Source: an uncultured Ruminococcus sp. (GTDB taxonomy: Bacteria; Bacillota; Clostridia; Oscillospirales; Ruminococcaceae). Taken from it: a stretch of 14,478 bases of DNA. Of this stretch, positions 1 to 5,613 are shown piece after piece. The notes under the pieces are model-generated. The model was not told the origin of the DNA. It did no database searches and saw only the letters and a program-made list of their open reading frames with translations. The position numbers and the translations under genes are program-made. The first letter of the stretch is position 1. Each line of letters begins with the position of its first letter. The DNA lies in contig UQQA01000058.1 in NCBI GenBank assembly GCA_900543105.1, positions 1 to 14,478 of the forward strand, written 5' to 3'.

Positions 1-74
1 GGCGCTATAGCCAAGTGGTAAGGCATAGGTCTGCAACACCTTGATCCCCAGTTCAAATCTGGGTGGCGCCTCCA
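1..74 (+). tRNA. tRNA-Cys (GCA anticodon)
   Basis: The sequence folds as a complete cloverleaf. The acceptor arms GGCGCTA and TGGCGCC pair over seven positions (one G-T wobble), the T-arm is CCCAG-TTCAAAT-CTGGG, and the anticodon loop CTGCAAC reads GCA, which decodes cysteine. The discriminator is T and the CCA end is encoded. The gene begins at the first base of the window, so its promoter and any upstream tRNA partner lie outside. A terminator follows 3 bp later, so this is the last gene of its transcript. Confidence 0.95.
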
Positions 75-77
75 TAA

Positions 78-108
78 ATCCGTTTTCGTTATGAAGACGG
101 ATTTTTTT
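78..108 (+). terminator. Intrinsic terminator after tRNA-Cys
   Basis: A 10-bp stem (78-87 with 93-102, one G-T pair) closes a GTTAT loop and runs into seven T residues (102-108). It starts 3 bp after the encoded CCA of the tRNA. Confidence 0.9.
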
Positions 109-142
109 GTTTTATAAGACGTAAATTTTCTTGTAAAAATAC

Positions 143-171
143 TTGATATGTCGAATGAAATAGTGTATAAT
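143..171 (+). promoter_or_regulatory. Sigma-A promoter for the SGNH hydrolase/DUF4358 operon
   Basis: TTGATA (143-148) and a perfect TATAAT (166-171) are separated by 17 bp. The predicted transcription start is near 178. That places the ATG at 177 at or before the start of the message, which supports the ATG at 210 as the true start. Confidence 0.85.
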
Positions 172-209
172 AAAATATGTTATCGCATAAGAAAGGTGTA
201 CCCCTAAAA

Positions 210-1280
210 ATGCCACGAAAAAACTATTATTATTCTGAAAAGCCGAGAACTTCAAAGGTTCTTGTTACATTGAATGTTATTATAATCGTACTTATCGTTC
301 TTGTCCTTTTCGCACTTGGATTATACAGCTATACTTTCTTCACGGGAAAAGAACCACTTGCAAATATTGGCATAAAAATGCCTTGGGACGATGAATATGC
401 TGTTTCGCAGACTGTTGTGATCGAACCCGAGCCAACGGAAACCATAACACAAATGACAACGGTTGAAACCACGCAGGTCACAGCGAATATTGTCCTTACC
501 GAGAAAACAGACGTAAGCGACAGCACTGCCGAAACAAGCGAAACCAAACCGAAATATAACTCAACCGATTATGACAAGACATTTTTCTCAAACAGCCTTT
601 TTATCGGGGATTCGATTTTTACAGGCTTTTCTGGTTTTGGATATCTCGAACCGGATAATGTCTTTGCTCAGGTCGGACTTAACCCTGAATCCGCTATCAC
701 GAAGGAAATAAACGGTGTTACAGCTGCCAAAAAAGCAGAGGCGATGCAGCCCGACTATATCTGCATTATGCTCGGTACGAACGGACTTGCTTTCCTCAGT
801 ACGGATTATATGGCGGAAGAGATGTCAAAGCTTGTGGACGAGCTTAGAAATGCTTCGCCAGATTCGGAGATCGTTATTCTGTCTATACCTCCCGTTACAG
901 CCGTTCACGAGAGCGAGAATCCCGAGAAAATACCTCTTATAACGGACTATAACAGCAAGCTTCAAAAAACTGCTGAAAGCGAAGAGTGCAAATATATCGA
1001 TATTTTCACAATGCTTCAGGACGATGACGGATATCTTGCGGCTGACTATGCCGAAGCTGACGGACTTCATTTTCTTGGAAAAGCTTACGGCGTTGTTTTG
1101 AGCAGGATACAGTTTGAACTCTCAAATGAGGGCGAAAACACTTCTGAAACAGAATCCTCTGCCGAAGTTGTAAGCGAAACTGCTATATCCGCAGAAACCG
1201 CAGTTGCAGCGGTAGAGGCTGTTGTTACCGAAAGCGAAACAACTTCTGTATCGACAGATGAAACAGAGATAACACAGTAA
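210..1280 (+). CDS. Membrane-anchored SGNH/GDSL-family hydrolase
   Basis: The 356-residue protein has a basic N-terminus and one hydrophobic helix (about residues 18-42), then a Thr/Glu-rich linker (about 70-118), an SGNH hydrolase domain (about 122-305) and a second Ser/Thr/Glu-rich tail (about 306-356). Visible SGNH blocks are GDS with candidate nucleophile Ser135, GTN at 189-191 (oxyanion Asn) and DGLH with Asp284 and His287. The domain should face outside the cell. Family members are esterases or acetyl-transfer/deacetylation enzymes acting on polysaccharides or lipids; the substrate cannot be read here. The ATG at 210 is chosen over 177 because the promoter puts transcription start near 178 and an AAAGG lies upstream of 210, though at a longish spacing. 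The DUF4358 lipoprotein gene follows 13 bp downstream and is probably co-transcribed. The low-complexity linkers look like a cell-wall spacer. Confidence 0.85.
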   Translation: MPRKNYYYSEKPRTSKVLVTLNVIIIVLIVLVLFALGLYSYTFFTGKEPLANIGIKMPWDDEYAVSQTVVIEPEPTETITQMTTVETTQVTANIVLTEKTDVSDSTAETSETKPKYNSTDYDKTFFSNSLFIGDSIFTGFSGFGYLEPDNVFAQVGLNPESAITKEINGVTAAKKAEAMQPDYICIMLGTNGLAFLSTDYMAEEMSKLVDELRNASPDSEIVILSIPPVTAVHESENPEKIPLITDYNSKLQKTAESEECKYIDIFTMLQDDDGYLAADYAEADGLHFLGKAYGVVLSRIQFELSNEGENTSETESSAEVVSETAISAETAVAAVEAVVTESETTSVSTDETEITQ

Positions 1281-1293
1281 AGGAAGGAAAATT

Positions 1294-1767
1294 ATGAAAT
1301 TCAAAAATTTTGCCGCAATGTTGGTTTTGCCTATAATTATGCTCACCGCTTGTTCAAAGGTCGATTCGTCTGCCGAAATGAAAGAGCCTGCTCCTGCTGA
1401 TATCACATCGGCGATAATGGCAGAGATCGAGATACCGTCCGCGGTTGAGAAAACCAAAGATGATATCGGCGCATATTATGATATCGATGTTGAAGCTGCA
1501 GATGCCCTTTCGGTCTATATCTGCGGTTCAGGCGCTTATCCGGATGAGCTTGCCGTTTTCAAGATGGATTCCGCCGAACAGGCTGAGAATGCCCGTGCAG
1601 CCGCTCAGAAACGTCTTGACAATCAGATCGAGCTTTACAAGGATTACACTCCCGATGAAATGTATAAGCTTGACGGTGCAAAGGTCGTTGTAAAAGGCAA
1701 TTATGTTATGCTCTTTGCCTGCTCGGACGACGAAAGAGCTTACGAGATCGCCGACAGCCTTTTCTGA
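1294..1767 (+). CDS. DUF4358 family lipoprotein
   Basis: The 157-residue protein starts with a lipoprotein signal peptide: Lys at 2 and 4, a hydrophobic core, and the lipobox LTAC with Cys20 as lipidation site. The mature part carries a DUF4358-like domain (about 60-157), with the typical pattern of a Tyr/Val strand, AVFKMDSAEQAENARAA, a helix ending in Arg-Leu and a final KGNYVMLFACSDD strand. Its biochemical role is not known. Genes of this family are often seen in clostridia next to SGNH or MBOAT acyl-transfer genes, so a link to surface polymer modification with the upstream hydrolase is an inference. AAAGGAAGG sits 5-6 bp before the ATG. An 8-bp inverted repeat (1760-1767 with 1792-1799) surrounds the stop codon but lacks a T tract, so it is not a convincing terminator. 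Confidence 0.85.
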   Translation: MKFKNFAAMLVLPIIMLTACSKVDSSAEMKEPAPADITSAIMAEIEIPSAVEKTKDDIGAYYDIDVEAADALSVYICGSGAYPDELAVFKMDSAEQAENARAAAQKRLDNQIELYKDYTPDEMYKLDGAKVVVKGNYVMLFACSDDERAYEIADSLF

Positions 1768-1812
1768 TTTGAGTAACACAAAACCTTTGTTTCAGAAAAT
1801 ATAAAAAAATAC

Positions 1813-1841
1813 TTGCATTTTTTCTGCAAATATAGTATAAT
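1813..1841 (+). promoter_or_regulatory. Sigma-A promoter for ireB
   Basis: TTGCAT (1813-1818) and a perfect TATAAT (1836-1841) are separated by 17 bp. The predicted start is near 1848, leaving a leader of about 37 nt with a strong AAGGAAGG ribosome site. Confidence 0.85.
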
Positions 1842-1884
1842 ATAACTATTAGATGAATCCATTACAGAAGGAAGGTCATATAAA

Positions 1885-2133
1885 ATGAATAACGACCAGA
1901 CAATGACGTTTACAGTTATTGAGGAAAATGAGGGAGAACTCAAAAAAAATCTCACATTAATATATGACGCTCTCAGCGAAAAGGGATATAATCCCATTAA
2001 TCAGATCGTTGGATATATCTTATCAGAAGACCCGACATACATAACAACGTATAATAACGCAAGAAATCTTATCAGACATATCGACCGAGATGAGCTTCTT
2101 CAGGAGCTCGTCAAGTCTTATCTTTCAAAATAA
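1885..2133 (+). CDS. ireB: IreB family regulatory phosphoprotein (UPF0297)
   Basis: The 82-residue protein matches the IreB/YrzL family over its whole length, including the N-terminal region with candidate phospho-threonines (MTFTVIEE), the central ALSEKGYNPINQIVGYILS stretch and the SEDPTYITTYNNARNLI motif. In enterococci IreB is a substrate of the PASTA kinase IreK and negatively influences cephalosporin resistance; in other Firmicutes its role is poorly defined. AAGGAAGG lies about 9 bp before the ATG. In many Firmicutes ireB is followed by the ruvX/yqgF resolvase gene. Here it is alone, with its own consensus promoter and a strong terminator immediately downstream. Confidence 0.93.
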   Translation: MNNDQTMTFTVIEENEGELKKNLTLIYDALSEKGYNPINQIVGYILSEDPTYITTYNNARNLIRHIDRDELLQELVKSYLSK

Positions 2134-2144
2134 GCTGATTTTGC

Positions 2145-2182
2145 AAAAAGCGCTGTGATGTATTTCACGGCGCTTTTCTGTT
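2145..2182 (+). terminator. Intrinsic terminator of ireB
   Basis: A 13-bp stem (2146-2158 with 2165-2177, one G-T pair) closes a six-base loop. Its 3' arm ends in TTTT followed by CTGTT. It starts 12 bp after the ireB stop codon. Confidence 0.88.
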
Positions 2183-2247
2183 AATATGCGGAAAGTATTT
2201 TGTGATAAAATTGTAACCGCTCTGTAGTGTTATTTTCCGCAAAATTG

Positions 2248-2256
2248 TGATATAAT
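2248..2256 (+). promoter_or_regulatory. Extended -10 promoter for pdaA
   Basis: A TGA triplet precedes a perfect TATAAT (2251-2256), giving an extended -10 element. No good -35 box is present 17 bp upstream (TGTTAT is the closest). An 8-bp inverted repeat, TGCGGAAA (2187-2194) and TTTCCGCA (2234-2241), flanks the region where a -35 would be and could be an operator. The predicted start is near 2263, about 75 nt before the pdaA start. Confidence 0.55.
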
Positions 2257-2270
2257 ATACTTGTGATAAG

Positions 2271-2328
2271 CTATAACAAGATATGCATAATAAATGCTGT
2301 ACGGACTTATCCGTAAATCTTGTTATGG
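2271..2328 (+). promoter_or_regulatory. Structured pdaA leader: three-way junction reaching the Shine-Dalgarno site
   Basis: A perfect 10-bp inverted repeat, ATAACAAGAT (2273-2282) and ATCTTGTTAT (2317-2326), can extend by C2271-G2328 and T2272-G2327. The last two pairs take the first two G of the GGAGGG ribosome site (2327-2332). Inside it are two further hairpins: GCAT-AATAA-ATGC (2285-2297) and TACGGA-CTTA-TCCGTA (2300-2315). Together they make a three-way junction ending at the ribosome site. This suggests translational control, or a DNA operator if the outer repeat acts as DNA. No known riboswitch class was recognised. Confidence 0.55.
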
Positions 2329-2337
2329 AGGGATCAG

Positions 2338-3138
2338 ATGAGATTTTTAAAGATTATCACGGCTCTTACGGCGGCAATTTTGACTGTAAATCTTTTTGCC
2401 TTTACAGCTTCGGCAAATCAGCTTTCAGCACTGGATATCTCCGAGCTGAACGGACTTTCAGCCGAATCTCACGGGTATGGGCAGGGCGTTGAATGTGACG
2501 AAAACAACTGTCCGACGGGCGCAAAGATGTTCAACGATGAATTTGAACAATATGACAGCTACGCTGTGTTCAGCGGAGCAAAAGGTATCTGTCTGACGTT
2601 TGATCAAGGCTATGAGAACGGCTACACCGAAAAAATTCTCAATACCTTGAAAGAGAAGAACGTCAAAGCGGTATTTTTCCTCACGGGCGACTACGCAAAG
2701 CGCAATAAAGAGCTTGTAAAGCGTATGATCGCAGAGGGACACATCATCGGCAACCATGGTATGAAGCACGAATCTCTGCCGACACTTTCGCCCGAAAGCG
2801 CCGAGGAGGAGATAATGTCACTTCATGACTTCGTAAAAAATGAATACGGAGTCGAAATGAAGTATCTTCGCCCACCGTGCGGAGAATATTCGGAACGTGC
2901 GCTCGCTGTTTGCAGTAAGCTTGGCTATAAGACAATGCTCTGGAGCTATGCATACTGCGACTGGAATGTCGATAACCAACCCGACCCGTCTGCTTCGCTT
3001 GAAAAGGCAAGAAATGCCGCACATAACGGCGCGATCTACCTTTTGCACAGCGTTTCATCGACAAATGCGGAAATTTTGCCGCAGCTTATCGATGATATAA
3101 GATCGGACGGATTTGAATTCTGCCTGCCGCAGTTATAA
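2338..3138 (+). CDS. pdaA: PdaA-type N-acetylmuramic acid deacetylase (polysaccharide deacetylase)
   Basis: The 266-residue protein has a signal peptide (residues 1-26, cleavage likely after TASA) and a NodB-type deacetylase domain (about 80-262). Motif 1 is TFDQGYENGYT (87-97): the catalytic Asp89 is kept but the usual second Asp is Gln90. B. subtilis PdaA also lacks the second Asp at this place, and the flanking GYENGYT is typical of PdaA. Metal ligands are His140 and His144 in GNHGMKH, motif 3 is LRPPCGEYS (177-185), and the late motif is LLHSVS (235-240). PdaA removes the acetyl group from muramic acid, which lets muramic delta-lactam form in spore cortex. The ATG at 2338 is chosen over the in-frame TTG at 2320 because GGAGGG ends 5 bp before it. 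The gene is monocistronic. Confidence 0.9.
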   Translation: MRFLKIITALTAAILTVNLFAFTASANQLSALDISELNGLSAESHGYGQGVECDENNCPTGAKMFNDEFEQYDSYAVFSGAKGICLTFDQGYENGYTEKILNTLKEKNVKAVFFLTGDYAKRNKELVKRMIAEGHIIGNHGMKHESLPTLSPESAEEEIMSLHDFVKNEYGVEMKYLRPPCGEYSERALAVCSKLGYKTMLWSYAYCDWNVDNQPDPSASLEKARNAAHNGAIYLLHSVSSTNAEILPQLIDDIRSDGFEFCLPQL

Positions 3139-3177
3139 TTTTTGATTTCACAACCGATTTTCGGTTATGATTTACCG

Positions 3178-3208
3178 CACATCGATGCAGACGATGTGTA
3201 TTTGTTTT
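3178..3208 (+). terminator. Possible weak terminator after pdaA
   Basis: CACATCG (3178-3184) pairs with CGATGTG (3192-3198) over a seven-base loop and is followed by the T-rich TATTTGTTTT. The T tract is interrupted, so function is uncertain. A shorter hairpin, AACCGA-TTT-TCGGTT (3152-3166), lies just before it. Confidence 0.4.
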
Positions 3209-3251
3209 GGCGCATCTTTTTCGTGCCTCCAAACTCATTTCATTTCATTTT

Positions 3252-3353
3252 ATACTGAACACCATTTAAAAATTGGAAAAAATCAAGCCGACAATCTTGG
3301 ATATATGTGATTTCGGCGCAGATCTTTTCCTGTATTTTATTGGTGTTTAGTAT
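3252..3353. repeat. 102-bp palindromic repeat, family 1, copy 1 (MITE-like)
   Basis: This copy is 102 bp, the same length as the copy at 8008-8109, and differs from it at 7 positions by my alignment. The ends are inverted repeats, ATACTGAACACCA and TGGTGTTTAGTAT, and pairing continues imperfectly inwards past GGAAAAAATC/GATCTTTTCC, so the whole unit can form one long hairpin. A TTA triplet borders both ends, which could be a short target-site duplication. No protein is encoded. It fills the gap between the convergent pdaA and 239-aa genes. Confidence 0.85.
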
Positions 3354-3390
3354 TAAGCAGCTTTTCGCTAAAAAAGCTGCTTATTTTTTT
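3354..3390 (+). terminator. Intrinsic terminator, + strand, abutting repeat copy 1
   Basis: A 12-bp stem (TAAGCAGCTTTT from 3354 with AAAAGCTGCTTA ending at 3383) is followed by seven T residues (3384-3390). It begins at the base after the 102-bp repeat. It is the strongest + strand stop after pdaA. Confidence 0.85.
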
Positions 3391-3391
3391 G

Positions 3392-3428
3392 AAAAAAAGC
3401 TCCCGAATGATGTTTCATCATTCGGGAG
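3392..3428 (-). terminator. Intrinsic terminator of the 4153-3434 gene
   Basis: A perfect 13-bp stem (3400-3412 with 3416-3428) has a 3-base loop. On the - strand it is followed by a U tract (seven A at 3392-3398 on the + strand). It begins 5 bp after the stop of the 239-aa gene and stands back to back with the + strand terminator. Confidence 0.92.
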
Positions 3429-3433
3429 TCGGT

Positions 3434-4153
3434 TTATTCGTTTATTTCTTCGATAATGATATTGCTTTCATCTATATCGTAGTCATCATCGCTGTAAATA
3501 TTTCCGCTGTCATCAGCATCGGCTTTAAGGTGCTTTGTTGCGAGCGAATCAGTGTTGATAGCTTCCTCGTCGGGAATATCGTTCATACTGCCGTGATAAA
3601 GCTCATCATTTTCATATGACTTGTCGCGAAGTCCGTCGGTCGCAAGAGCCGAAACATCAAGTCCGTTCATACTGCTTCCGACTTCGGGGAGAGGTTCTTC
3701 ACGCAGAACAACGGGTTCTGCCGCAGGCTTCGGAGCTGACTTTCGTCCCATATTGCTGAAAAAGTCGTCTGCTGTTACAGCATTGCTCGGGTCAAAGGCT
3801 TTTTCTTCCTTTGGTGTTTCGGGAGCAGTGTATGCATCGTTCATATTACCGTGGTAGTTTCCGTCATCACCGAGAGTCTTATCGGTGAGATTTTCCGCTG
3901 CGAGTTCGTCAGCTTCAACATCGTTCATACTGCTTTCAGCTTCGGGGAGAGGTTCTTCACGAAGTCCGACTACATCGGGTACATCAACATCTGTCTTTAC
4001 AGGCTGTTCAACCGGATTTGGCTTTGCCTTTCTGTCAAGGTCGGCGAAGAAATCTTCAGCACTTGCAGGTTTGACCGGCTGAACAGGGGCAGGGGATACA
4101 GGTGCGGCAGATTTGGGTTCGTCTTTTGTCTTGTTTTTGTTGAATAAAAACAT
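3434..4153 (-). CDS. Acidic internally repeated protein of unknown function
   Basis: I do not recognise this 239-residue protein. It has no signal peptide or membrane helix. A short basic start (MFLFNKNKTK) and a Pro/Ala-rich stretch (11-30) lead into two repeats, residues 32-106 and 128-192. Each has [AED]DFF...RK, then LREEPLPE (64-71 and 150-157), SSMN, and YHG[NS]MND (100-106 and 186-192). A third degenerate unit (204-226) ends in GNIYSDDD. The composition is strongly acidic and probably disordered. AAAGGTG lies 7 bp before the ATG. The gene starts 20 bp after the 410-aa membrane protein and is surely in its operon; both proteins end with related acidic motifs. The repeated short motifs could be protein-docking sites, but that is inference. 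Confidence 0.8.
   Translation of the reverse strand: MFLFNKNKTKDEPKSAAPVSPAPVQPVKPASAEDFFADLDRKAKPNPVEQPVKTDVDVPDVVGLREEPLPEAESSMNDVEADELAAENLTDKTLGDDGNYHGNMNDAYTAPETPKEEKAFDPSNAVTADDFFSNMGRKSAPKPAAEPVVLREEPLPEVGSSMNGLDVSALATDGLRDKSYENDELYHGSMNDIPDEEAINTDSLATKHLKADADDSGNIYSDDDYDIDESNIIIEEINE
3578..3772 (-). repeat. In-gene repeat unit 2 of the 239-aa protein
   Basis: This unit encodes residues 128-192. It matches unit 1 with a constant 258-bp (86-codon) offset over its second half. For example, 3665-3703 and 3923-3961 are identical at 36 of 39 bases by my count, which points to a fairly recent in-frame duplication. Confidence 0.8.
3836..4060 (-). repeat. In-gene repeat unit 1 of the 239-aa protein
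   Basis: This unit encodes residues 32-106, the partner of the unit at 3578-3772. It is about 10 codons longer between the DFF and LREEPLPE motifs, so an indel followed the duplication. Confidence 0.8.
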
Positions 4154-4173
4154 ATTTTAACACCTTTCTTTTG

Positions 4174-5406
4174 TTATTTGTCCATATCTGAAAGCTGGAT
4201 CGAAGCCGGATCCGCATCAAATGTATATTCTACATCATCACTGCTGTAAATGTTGTTGTCAGCAGGTTCATCGGCTGTTCCTTCGTCCTTGTAATCATCG
4301 AGCGAGCTTAGATCAAGTGCGCTGACATCAATGCCGCCCATTCCGCCGTCGTCATAGTTGAATGTAGGTTTTGCGGAGCTTTCATCGGGAAGATTGTCCA
4401 CATCTTCGGCTGAAACGGTTGCCGAGAGCATACCGCTTTCATTGGGGACTGCGTTTGTTTCGGCTTCAGTGCTTTCCTTTTCTTCGGCAGCAGCAGCTTC
4501 GGCTGTTTCATCAACATTTGAAACATCGGCAGCGGCAGACTTGACCTCTTCGACCGCGGTAACAGGAACTGAGGTTCTGACTTCCTCTGAAGTTGCGGCA
4601 GGGGTATAGTTATTTGGGACATTTAATGCGGACGCAGGTTCTTCCGGCTTGTATGATGTGTCATAATTGCTTGGATAAGTTGTGTTAAAATCGGACTGTT
4701 CTTCGTTCTGCTTCTTATTCTTTTTAACAACAAGCACAAGTACTACAGTGCATACGGCAACTATAACAATGCCGATAGGTATAAAAATTTTTGCTGTTCT
4801 AAAATGGTTTTCCATATTGTATTCCTCGATCTGGTATGGAAGAACATATTTGTCGATCGTTGCGGTGGAATTATCCTCGAAAAGTTCAGCATCGGTCACC
4901 CAATCGACAAGGTAGCTTTTTACCTCACTTTCAAGAGGTTTGATCTTTCCCGTGAAAAAAACATCGGTAAACTCAATATCATCGTCGCTTAAAAGGTAGG
5001 CGTAAGTATCATCAACGAGCTGTTCGCACAGTGCTGTAAAGTCTTTGTCCTTTATAAGTACAGTTATGTAATACATCTTATTGTCATTTGAGTTTATGAT
5101 CGGCATAAGATAGTAGCTTCCCGATACTTTCGAGGAGGTTTTTACACCGTTTACAGTGTTGGTCGTTGTTTCCTCGCAGAAACACTCGTAAAGGTAGTTT
5201 ATGTATCCGCACACATTTTCGTTGAGTTTATAATCAGAAGGATACATAAAATCAATGATGTTTTCTTCGTGTTCGATATTTCTTATGATATTGTTTTTAA
5301 AACTCAAAGCTCCGAAAAGCGATGAAAGTCCGAATCCGATAAAAACAATTCCGACAATTGCCAACCCCAACAGTCTTGTTGTGAACCTATTATTGAAAAT
5401 CCCCAT
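4174..5406 (-). CDS. Two-helix membrane protein with acidic C-terminal tail, unknown function
   Basis: I do not recognise a named family. The 410-residue protein has a membrane helix at about residues 11-34 and a second at about 207-228. The roughly 170-residue segment between them has several Cys (66, 75, 77, 127) and is probably extracellular. A basic stop follows helix 2 (KKNKKQ). The remaining 180 residues are Glu/Ala/Ser/Thr/Asp-rich and likely disordered. The end carries IDVSAL and NNIYSSDDVEY, which resemble LDVSAL and GNIYSDDDYD in the downstream 239-aa protein. AAGGAG lies 6 bp before the ATG. A consensus promoter lies 50-78 bp upstream, divergent from purA. With both helices crossing, the tail would be cytosolic and could recruit the downstream protein; this is inference. 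Confidence 0.82.
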   Translation of the reverse strand: MGIFNNRFTTRLLGLAIVGIVFIGFGLSSLFGALSFKNNIIRNIEHEENIIDFMYPSDYKLNENVCGYINYLYECFCEETTTNTVNGVKTSSKVSGSYYLMPIINSNDNKMYYITVLIKDKDFTALCEQLVDDTYAYLLSDDDIEFTDVFFTGKIKPLESEVKSYLVDWVTDAELFEDNSTATIDKYVLPYQIEEYNMENHFRTAKIFIPIGIVIVAVCTVVLVLVVKKNKKQNEEQSDFNTTYPSNYDTSYKPEEPASALNVPNNYTPAATSEEVRTSVPVTAVEEVKSAAADVSNVDETAEAAAAEEKESTEAETNAVPNESGMLSATVSAEDVDNLPDESSAKPTFNYDDGGMGGIDVSALDLSSLDDYKDEGTADEPADNNIYSSDDVEYTFDADPASIQLSDMDK

Positions 5407-5455
5407 AATTACTCCTTATTGAGCCTAAAAATACAGGCGTTTTTTCTACAAATAG

Positions 5456-5484
5456 ATTTTACCATATATATTGAATTAAGTCAA
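5456..5484 (-). promoter_or_regulatory. Sigma-A promoter for the 410-aa/239-aa operon
   Basis: Read on the - strand: TTGACT (5484-5479), a 17-bp spacer ending in TGG, then TAAAAT (5461-5456). The predicted start is near 5449, about 42 nt before the ATG. Confidence 0.85.
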
Positions 5485-5492
5485 GAAAAAAG

Positions 5493-5521
5493 TTGACATT
5501 ATTAAAAAAATCTGCTATAAT
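5493..5521 (+). promoter_or_regulatory. Consensus sigma-A promoter for purA
   Basis: A perfect TTGACA (5493-5498) and a perfect TATAAT (5516-5521) are separated by 17 bp. The predicted start is near 5528, giving a leader of about 86 nt. Its -35 box lies 8 bp from the -35 box of the divergent operon. Confidence 0.92.
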
Positions 5522-5555
5522 ACAATTTGGTGATTTAGTTTATTATTGCGGCTTC

Positions 5556-5602
5556 TTTTTCGGCAGCAGGGAAGTCGGTGAAAATTTTTTGCTGTCGGGA
5601 AA
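5556..5602 (+). promoter_or_regulatory. Long stem in the purA leader next to the ribosome site
   Basis: Bases 5556-5568 can pair with 5590-5602 over 13 positions, three of them G-U, around a 21-nt loop. The stem ends 1 nt before the GGAG ribosome site (5604-5607). There is no T tract after it, so it is not a terminator. It could affect mRNA stability or translation. Confidence 0.45.
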
Positions 5603-5613
5603 CGGAGTTCTCT

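Noticed and set aside
1760..1799. Terminator between the DUF4358 gene and ireB
   Set aside because: An 8-bp inverted repeat with an inner 5-bp stem exists, but there is no T tract on either side, so it does not meet the usual intrinsic-terminator pattern.
2265..2292. Sigma-G-like promoter for pdaA (CATAATA at 2286-2292)
   Set aside because: The -10-like element fits, but the expected -35 (a GNATA-type box) about 18 bp upstream matches at only three of five positions, and the site falls inside the leader hairpin.
3252..3353. CRISPR or riboswitch interpretation of the 102-bp repeat
   Set aside because: There are only two distant copies, no spacer periodicity, no cas genes, and the elements lie at gene 3' ends, not in leaders.
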